Notes under the pieces: model-generated
Database searches by the model: none
What the model was told of the DNA's origin: nothing
The model's input: only the letters and a program-made list of their open reading frames with translations
Assembly: GCA_028870665.1 (NCBI GenBank)
Contig: JAGWPB010000001.1
Span: 1 to 64,000 of the forward strand
Direction: 5' to 3'
Length of the DNA: 64,000 bases
Source: Lysobacteraceae bacterium
GTDB lineage: Bacteria > Pseudomonadota > Gammaproteobacteria > Xanthomonadales > Rhodanobacteraceae
Program-made: the position numbers and the translations under genes
Shown: piece by piece, positions 58,284 to 64,000 of the stretch
How the letters are laid out: each line of letters starts with the position of its first letter
Numbering within the stretch: position 1 is the first letter of the stretch

Positions 58284-59273
58284 ATGAGTGCGCCCGCGCC
58301 GATGGTAGTCAACTGCGCCGCCTACGATCGTGCCGGCCGGCGCGTGGCCGAGATTCAGGATCTCGGCGCCATCAGCGACGTGCTGGCGGCGGGCGATCGC
58401 TTCGTCTGGATCGGCCTGCACGAACCCGACGCGGCCCTGCTGGACACGCTGCAGCAGGAGTTCGGCCTGCACAACCTGGCGGTCGAGGACGCGCGCAACG
58501 CGCACCAGCGGCCCAAGATCGAGGCCTACGGCGAATCGCTGTTCGTGGTGGTGCAGACCGCGCAGCTGGTCGCCGGCGCGATCGCCTTCGGCGAGACGCA
58601 TGTGTTCATGGGCGCGAACTATCTGGTCAGTGTCCGCCACGGTGCTTCGCTGTCCTATGTCACCGCCCGGCGCAGCGCGGAGCAGTCGCCGGAGCTGCTG
58701 GGCCTGGGTCCGAGTTACGCGCTCTACGCGGTGCTCGATTTCGTCGTCGACAACCTGATGCCGATCGTGGACGCCTATCGCGCCGAACTGCGCGAGCTGG
58801 AAGGCGACATCTTCGCTGCGCAATGGAAGCGCGACAGCATCCGCCGCCTGTACGAGATGCAACGCGAACTGATGACGCTGCGCCTCGCGCTGGCACCGCT
58901 GCAGGACATTCTCAGCCAGCTGGTACGGCTGTATCCGGCGCTGGTGCGCGAGGAGACGCGGGTGTACTTCCGCGACGTGTTCGATCACGTCAGCCGCCTC
59001 AACGAGGCGGTCAACGCGATGCGCGAAATGCTGGGCGCGGCGATGACGGTGTCGCTGTCGCTGGTGACCGTGCGCCAGAACGAGGTGGTCAAGCGCCTGG
59101 CCGGCTGGGCCGCGCTGCTGGCGGCGCCGACGCTGATCGCCAGCTGGTACGGCATGAACTTCCGGCACATGCCCGAACTGGATGCGCCGTGGGCCTACCC
59201 GGTGCTGATCGGTGTGACCGCCTTGATCTGCGGCGGGCTGTTCGTCGCCCTGCGCCGCGCGCACTGGCTGTAA
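58284..59273 (+). CDS. corA: CorA-family magnesium transporter
   Basis: This 329-residue homopentameric channel has a cytosolic funnel domain (VWIGLHEPDAALLDTLQQEF, HQRPKIEAYGESLFVVVQT), a long stalk helix and two carboxy membrane helices. The selectivity motif SWYGMNF joins the helices and IGVTALICGGLFVALRR ends the second. It lies 31 bases after DUF4105 and next to corC, also tied to divalent cation handling. Confidence 0.94.
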   Translation: MSAPAPMVVNCAAYDRAGRRVAEIQDLGAISDVLAAGDRFVWIGLHEPDAALLDTLQQEFGLHNLAVEDARNAHQRPKIEAYGESLFVVVQTAQLVAGAIAFGETHVFMGANYLVSVRHGASLSYVTARRSAEQSPELLGLGPSYALYAVLDFVVDNLMPIVDAYRAELRELEGDIFAAQWKRDSIRRLYEMQRELMTLRLALAPLQDILSQLVRLYPALVREETRVYFRDVFDHVSRLNEAVNAMREMLGAAMTVSLSLVTVRQNEVVKRLAGWAALLAAPTLIASWYGMNFRHMPELDAPWAYPVLIGVTALICGGLFVALRRAHWL

Positions 59274-59322
59274 CCGCCGCGGCGCCGCGCCACGGGGCGG
59301 CAGCGTACCGAACCCCCCGTCT

Positions 59323-61407
59323 TCACTCTTTGCCCGGCGTTGCCGTCCAGCGCCGGATCCAGGCCAGCACGGTGTCGTGCCACATCACGCTGTTCTGCGG
59401 CTTGAGCACGTGGTGGTGCTCGTCGGGGAAATACAGCAACTGGCTGGGAATGCCACGCCGCTGCAGGGCGGTGAACGCGCCCAGGCTCTGCTCGTCGGGG
59501 ATGCGATAGTCGCGTCCGCCCTGGATCACCAGCATCGGCACGCGCCAGTCGCCGACCTGGTTGAGCGGGTTGAATTTCTCGTAGTTCGCAGGCTGCGCGT
59601 ACTGCGGCCCACCGTGCTCCCATTCCTCGAACCACAGTTCGTCGGTGGCGTAGTACATCGAACGGCTGTCGAACACGCCGTCGTGGGCGACGAGGCACTT
59701 CCACGGCTGATTCCACACACCGGCCATCCAGTAGATCATGTAGCCGCCGTAGCTCGCGCCCAGGGCGCAGGCGCGGTCGGCGTCGAGGAACGGGTAGTCC
59801 CGCAATGCGGCTTCCCAGCCGCGCTTGAGATCCTCGAGCGGTTTGCCGCCCCAGTCACCCGAGATCGAATCGGTGAACGCCTGGCCGTAGCCGGTCGAAC
59901 CGTGGAAATTGATCGCCACCACGGCGAAACCCGCGCCGGCATAGATCTCGGGGTTCCAGCGATAGTGGAAGTCGTCGTGCCAGGCACCCTGCGGCCCGCC
60001 GTGGATCAGGAAGGCCACCGGGTATTTCCGGCCCGGCTGGTAACCGACCGGCTTGACCACATAGCCCTGCACGCTGGTGTCGTTCCAGCCCTTGAACGTG
60101 AAGAACTCGGCGGCGCCGAAGCGCGCCTCGGCCAGGCGTTCGGCGTTGAAGTGCGTCACCGGCGTCAGGTTCTCTCCATCGGCGTCGGCGGTGTAGAGAT
60201 CGGTCGGATGGGTGAAGTCCTGGCGCGCGACGACCAGCCCGTGCCGGCCGACCGCGAAGCCGGTGACGGTGCCGCCGGCGACCAGTCGCCGCGCTTCGCC
60301 GCTCGCCACGTCGATCGCGAACAGCGGACGCTGGCCCTCGTCGTCGGCGACGCCATACAGCGTGCGCCCGTCGGCGCTGATCGCGAGCGGCCCGGCCGAG
60401 CGGTCCCAGTGCGCGGCGACCTCGCGACGGGCCCCGCTGGCCAGATCCAACGCCATGATCGCGAAACGGTCGGCCTCGAAGCCCGCGCGTCGCATCGCCA
60501 GGTAGTACAGCATGCGGCCATCGGGCGACGGCAGCGGAAAGGCATCCCAGGCCGGATTGCCAGCGGTGAGATTGCGCGGCGCGGCGGTGCCGTCGGTGGC
60601 CACCGCGTAGACGTCGAAATTGGTCGACCAGGGCTCGTCGCGACCGGCGATGCGTGCGCCGAAGTAAAGCATCTGCCCATCGGGGCTGAAGGCATACTCG
60701 TCGGTGCTGCCGTCAGGCTTCGAGGGCACGTCGCCATCGATGCCGGATGTCAGCAGGCGCGGCTCGCCAGCCGCCTTGCCGTCGGCGCCGAGGGCAGCCA
60801 GGAACAGCTGCGATCGACGGCCATCGGCCCACTGGTCCCAGTGCCGCACGAACAGCTTGTCATACAGACGGCCGCTGGCCCGGGCCGGCACATGCGCGTC
60901 CAACTTCGCCTTGCTGCAGGCGAGGTCCGCGCATGCGGGGAAGACATCGATCGAAAGCGCCAGATGGCGGCCATCCGGGGACACCCTGAAGGTGCCGACA
61001 TCGAGCGGGTAGTCGGTCACCTGCACGGGTGTGCCGCCGTCGACCGCGACGCGCCAGACCTGGCTGCTGCCCTTGGCGTCGGCGAGATGGAAGATCGACG
61101 CGCCATCCGCCGACCAGCGCGGATCGCTGCCGACGGCGAGCTTCACCGGCGTCGCGTCGGCTTGTGCGAGATCGAGCAGCCACACCGATGTGATGCCCTT
61201 GTTGGCGGCATAGTCGGTGCTGCGCACGCTGAAGACGACGGCGCGGCCGTCCGGTGCCAGCTGCGGATCGGACACGCGATCCAGCATCACCAGATCGCGC
61301 ACGTCGAACGGATGCGCGCCGCGGCGAGATTCAGGCGCCTCGGCAGCCACGGCCATCAGCGGTGCCGCGGCGATCGCGAACGCAGCCAGCAGGGATGTCG
61401 GATTCAT
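59323..61407 (-). CDS. S9C-type prolyl oligopeptidase family peptidase, exported
   Basis: The 694-residue protein has a signal peptide (MNPTSLLAAFAIAAAPLMAVAA). A WD40-like beta-propeller (LSDPQLAPDGRAVVFSVRST-type blades) precedes the hydrolase domain with Ser in ALGASYGGYMIYW, Asp in QGGRDYRIPDEQ and His in FPDEHHHVLKP. It resembles acylaminoacyl-peptidase or dipeptidyl-peptidase relatives abundant in xanthomonads. ATG 61407 begins the signal peptide. It converges with corA. Confidence 0.93.
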   Translation of the reverse strand: MNPTSLLAAFAIAAAPLMAVAAEAPESRRGAHPFDVRDLVMLDRVSDPQLAPDGRAVVFSVRSTDYAANKGITSVWLLDLAQADATPVKLAVGSDPRWSADGASIFHLADAKGSSQVWRVAVDGGTPVQVTDYPLDVGTFRVSPDGRHLALSIDVFPACADLACSKAKLDAHVPARASGRLYDKLFVRHWDQWADGRRSQLFLAALGADGKAAGEPRLLTSGIDGDVPSKPDGSTDEYAFSPDGQMLYFGARIAGRDEPWSTNFDVYAVATDGTAAPRNLTAGNPAWDAFPLPSPDGRMLYYLAMRRAGFEADRFAIMALDLASGARREVAAHWDRSAGPLAISADGRTLYGVADDEGQRPLFAIDVASGEARRLVAGGTVTGFAVGRHGLVVARQDFTHPTDLYTADADGENLTPVTHFNAERLAEARFGAAEFFTFKGWNDTSVQGYVVKPVGYQPGRKYPVAFLIHGGPQGAWHDDFHYRWNPEIYAGAGFAVVAINFHGSTGYGQAFTDSISGDWGGKPLEDLKRGWEAALRDYPFLDADRACALGASYGGYMIYWMAGVWNQPWKCLVAHDGVFDSRSMYYATDELWFEEWEHGGPQYAQPANYEKFNPLNQVGDWRVPMLVIQGGRDYRIPDEQSLGAFTALQRRGIPSQLLYFPDEHHHVLKPQNSVMWHDTVLAWIRRWTATPGKE

Positions 61408-61617
61408 GCAGGCTTCCCGGAACAACGGACGGATCGCGACGCTAGCCAGCGCCCAGCGCCGGCGCAAGCGCCATGGGTCATGGGGCGAAGCCGATGACGG
61501 ACGGGCGGTCCGGCAAACGCACCCGGTACCGGTGTCGCCGCAGCGGCGCCGGATGCGCGGCCGCAGGCAATCCGCCGCGCGCAGGGCGCGTCGGCCAGCG
61601 GCTGGCGGCAGCCGCGC

Positions 61618-62922
61618 TCAACCCTCGGCCGGCTGCGGATGCGGGAATCGCACCGTGACCGCGGTGCCGGCATTGAGTTCGCTCTCGAACTCGACCTGCC
61701 AGCCGAAACGGTCGGCCAGCCGGCGCACGATGGTGAGGCCGACGCCATGGCCGTCCGAGCGACTGCGGCCGGCGCGGAAGAACGGCTGGGTGACCCGTGC
61801 CAGTTCCTCGGCACTCATGCCGATGCCGGTATCGGCGATACGCACCGTGCCTTCGCCGACGGTGGCGGTGACGCTGCCGCGCTCGGTATACAGGCAGGCG
61901 TTGCGGATCAGGTTGCCGATCAGGACCGCGAACACGCGCGGTGACGCGTGCAACGCGAAGCGCTGGGGCTGCTCCAGCAGCAACTGCACCGGCTTGCCGA
62001 TCACCAGGTCCTGGGCGCGCTCCAGCTCGTCACGCACCACCTCGTTGGCGATGAAGTCCTCCTCCGGCAGACCGGTGTTGTCCTCGCGCGCCAGGATCAG
62101 GAACGACTCGATCAGCGCCTCCATGTCGCGCGCGGCGCGACGGATGCGATGCACCGAGCGCTGGCCGAACGGCGACAGCGCGGGCTCTTCCTCGAGCACG
62201 CCGGCAGCGACCTTGACCACGGTCAGCGGCGTGCGCAGCTCGTGACTGGCGTCGCGGGTGAAGTTGCGTTCGCGTTCGATGAACGACTCGATGCGGCTGG
62301 CGAATCCGTGCAGCGCACGCGCCAGCACCTCGACATCACCGTCGCTGTTGGGCGGCAGGTTGGCGGGCTCCAGCGCGGCCAGATCGGGATGCTTGGGATC
62401 CCAGCGCCGTACCACGCTGGCGAGGCCGATCACCGGCGACAGCGCGCGCCGTGAAGCGCGATAGGTGAGGTAATGGGTGATGTAGATGATCAGCAGCACC
62501 ACCGACAGCGGCACGAAGCCGAACAGGAAGGCGAGGCGATCGACCTGCTCCTGCTTGAACACCAGGTACAGCTGGCCGGGCGCGGCGTCGGTGACGTAAA
62601 CCAGATCCTCGTGCCCGGACCCGCCCAGGCGGTGATACCCGGGAGCCAGCGCGCGCAGGGCCGCCGGCAGTGCCGACCGTGTCCCGCCCGGCGCCAGCAG
62701 ATAGCCGCGCATGTTGGCGGTATTGGGCAGCTGCGCCGAGGGATCGGCCGCCCGGAAGGCCCAGAAGTGGGCAGCCTCCTCCTTCAGTGCCTGCTTGATC
62801 AGCACATCCTCGAGGATGGTCGCGGCGCCGTACACGCTGAGCACGGTGGCGAAGCTGATCGCCGCCAGCTGCATCACGAACACGACCCACAGCTTGCGGC
62901 GGATGCCGGCAGGACGACGCAT
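61618..62922 (-). CDS. Two-component sensor histidine kinase
   Basis: This 434-residue membrane kinase has a first helix at ~10-32 (VVFVMQLAAISFATVLSVY), a ~95-residue periplasmic sensor, a second helix (FLFGFVPLSVVLLIIYITHY), a HAMP-like linker, HisKA with RDASHELRTPLTVVK and HATPase boxes NLIRNACLYT, DTGIGM and GHGVGLTIV. The start is set at 62922 (MRRPAGIRRK); ATG 62958 is possible. It is downstream of the OmpR-type regulator with a 142-base gap. Signal unknown. Confidence 0.92.
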   Translation of the reverse strand: MRRPAGIRRKLWVVFVMQLAAISFATVLSVYGAATILEDVLIKQALKEEAAHFWAFRAADPSAQLPNTANMRGYLLAPGGTRSALPAALRALAPGYHRLGGSGHEDLVYVTDAAPGQLYLVFKQEQVDRLAFLFGFVPLSVVLLIIYITHYLTYRASRRALSPVIGLASVVRRWDPKHPDLAALEPANLPPNSDGDVEVLARALHGFASRIESFIERERNFTRDASHELRTPLTVVKVAAGVLEEEPALSPFGQRSVHRIRRAARDMEALIESFLILAREDNTGLPEEDFIANEVVRDELERAQDLVIGKPVQLLLEQPQRFALHASPRVFAVLIGNLIRNACLYTERGSVTATVGEGTVRIADTGIGMSAEELARVTQPFFRAGRSRSDGHGVGLTIVRRLADRFGWQVEFESELNAGTAVTVRFPHPQPAEG

Positions 62923-63064
62923 CGAAGCCTCTTGATGGACAGCTGCAACCCGTTGCATGCGCGGCGCTCGCGCGGCCGCTCGCGCCAGGCACGGAAGTCA
63001 CGAATAGCGGCAATCTACGCGATCGGCACGGGCACGGATGCGAGGGCAGGGATTCCCCGCGTGC

Positions 63065-63799
63065 TCAGCCGACCTGCCGGGCGGCGCCGGAGACCTCGCT
63101 GTCGAGATCGGCCAGACGGTAGCCCGCACTGTGGATGGTGTGCAGCAGGGGTTTCTGGAACGGCTTGTCGATCACCTTGCGCAGGTTGTAGAGGTGGCTG
63201 CGCAGGGTGTCGGAATCCGGCAACAGGTCGCCCCAGATCTCGCGCTCGATGTCGCGCCGGCTCACCACGCGCGGGGATTCGCGCATCAGGATCGTCAGCA
63301 GCTTGAGGCCGATCGGCGAAATCTGCAGGTCCTGCCCGGCGCGAGTCAGGCGCAGGGTGGCGGTGTCGAGCACCAGGTCGCCCACCTTCAGGACCTCGGC
63401 CGAAACCTGGCGACGGTCGCGACGGATCAGCGCCTTGACGCGCGCCTCGAGCTCGCGGATCTCGAAGGGCTTGATCAGATAATCGTCGGCGCCGGCATCG
63501 AGGCCGACCAGCTTGTCGTCCAGCGTGTCGCGCGCGGTCAGCATCAGGACCGGGGTGGACTTCTTGGCCTCCTGGCGCAGCTTGCGGCACAAGTCGAGCC
63601 CGTCCATGCCCGGCAGCATCAGGTCCAGCACGACCACGTCATAGCTGTTGGATACCGCCAGATGCAGGCCGGTGATGCCGTCGGCGGCGTAGTCCACCGA
63701 ATAGCCGCGGCGCTCCAGGAACTCGCCTACCATTTCGGCGATGCTGCGGTTGTCCTCGATCAGCAGGATCAGGCCTGCCTGTTCGTCGCGTGCGCTCAT
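63065..63799 (-). CDS. OmpR-family response regulator
   Basis: The 244-residue regulator has a receiver domain with acidic LLIEDNRS, the phospho-acceptor aspartate in VVVLDLMLPGMDG and lysine in LIKPFEIREL. A winged-helix DNA-binding domain follows (ISPIGLKLLTILMRES, SDTLRSHLYNLRKVID, TIHSAGYRL). ATG 63799 (MSARDEQAG) fits better than the ATG 27 bases upstream. Partner of the kinase at 61618-62922. Confidence 0.93.
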   Translation of the reverse strand: MSARDEQAGLILLIEDNRSIAEMVGEFLERRGYSVDYAADGITGLHLAVSNSYDVVVLDLMLPGMDGLDLCRKLRQEAKKSTPVLMLTARDTLDDKLVGLDAGADDYLIKPFEIRELEARVKALIRRDRRQVSAEVLKVGDLVLDTATLRLTRAGQDLQISPIGLKLLTILMRESPRVVSRRDIEREIWGDLLPDSDTLRSHLYNLRKVIDKPFQKPLLHTIHSAGYRLADLDSEVSGAARQVG

Positions 63800-63886
63800 C
63801 GGGCGGCTCCAGGTCATTTCACTCATGTGAAGATTGGAACCGGGGCCGGGTGATTCTGCCGTGAAGAGACCTAAGGCCGCGCCGGA

Positions 63887-64000
63887 TCAGAGGGTTTTCA
63901 ACGTCGGCGCCAGCACCGACCAGACGTTGGCCAGCACGCGCGGTTCGCCGGCCGCGACAGGATGCAGGCCGTCGGACTGCATCAGCGCCGGATCCAGCGC
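63887..64000 (-). CDS. TesA-like SGNH esterase, 3' end only
   Basis: The last ~37 codons are inside the window: ALDPALMQSDGLHPVAAGEP, then RVLANVWSVLAPTLKTL and a TGA at 63887. The DGLHP block carries the Asp-His of the SGNH catalytic triad, and the layout matches the carboxy end of TesA/arylesterase (multifunctional acyl-CoA thioesterase I). The nucleophile and signal peptide lie beyond the window. Confidence 0.75.
   Translation of the reverse strand, partial: ALDPALMQSDGLHPVAAGEPRVLANVWSVLAPTLKTL

Noticed and set aside
59377..61497. 706-residue plus-strand frame over the S9C peptidase
   Set aside because: No domain; the minus strand contains the full catalytic triad and a signal peptide.

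Overview
The window looks like a chromosomal segment of a high-GC gammaproteobacterium, most likely of the Xanthomonadales/Lysobacterales (Rhodanobacteraceae or a relative). The basis is the very high GC with strong third-position G/C use, the gammaproteobacterial gene orders (petABC-sspA-sspB and miaB-ybeZ-ybeY-corC), the OxyR with Cys199/Cys208, and several protein types common in that order (DUF1631, DUF6429, DUF4105, abundant S9 peptidases). I see no tRNA, rRNA, CRISPR array, prophage or insertion-sequence transposase. Most of the window is well-packed core genome, with a few accessory islands.

Layout. 0-4.5 kb: an internally deleted propionyl-CoA synthetase remnant, a hairpin-bearing tandem repeat, malate dehydrogenase, a class I aminotransferase, a decayed DUF6429 gene and a cyclophilin. 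4.5-14.4 kb: a probable 3-hydroxybutyrate utilisation locus made of a secreted 3HB-oligomer hydrolase, a LuxR-type response regulator with a transporter-fused hybrid kinase (CrbS/CrbR type), a TonB-dependent receptor and a GntP-family permease. A related GTACGAA-containing motif lies in both divergent promoter regions of this locus. 14.5-21.4 kb: typA, a homologue of the 1-alkene-forming oxidase UndA, a PAS-GGDEF-EAL protein, an HdeD-like membrane protein and a Dph6-like ATP pyrophosphatase.

21.6-34.4 kb is dominated by redox and metal stress functions: prolyl oligopeptidase, prmC, oxyR, rubrerythrin, a CCG-domain Fe-S oxidoreductase and DUF3501. These are followed by a complete bufferin operon (bufA1-bufB-bufC-doxX; a copper-buffering modified peptide), msrA, msrB, apt and a glutathione S-transferase. 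A ~150-bp dispersed repeat occurs at 21.5 kb and, inverted, at 26.5 kb.

34.4-49 kb: de novo NAD synthesis (nadA-nadB with a candidate operator, nadC further on behind a DUF1631 gene), glnS, a deaminase, rlmM, a TVP38 protein, purEK, a Trm112-like protein and sspAB. 48.2-53 kb: the bc1 complex (petABC), a DegS-like protease and a lytic transglycosylase. 53.1-64 kb: miaB-ybeZ-ybeY-corC followed by DUF4105 and corA instead of lnt, an S9C peptidase, an OmpR-type two-component pair and the 3' end of a TesA-like esterase.
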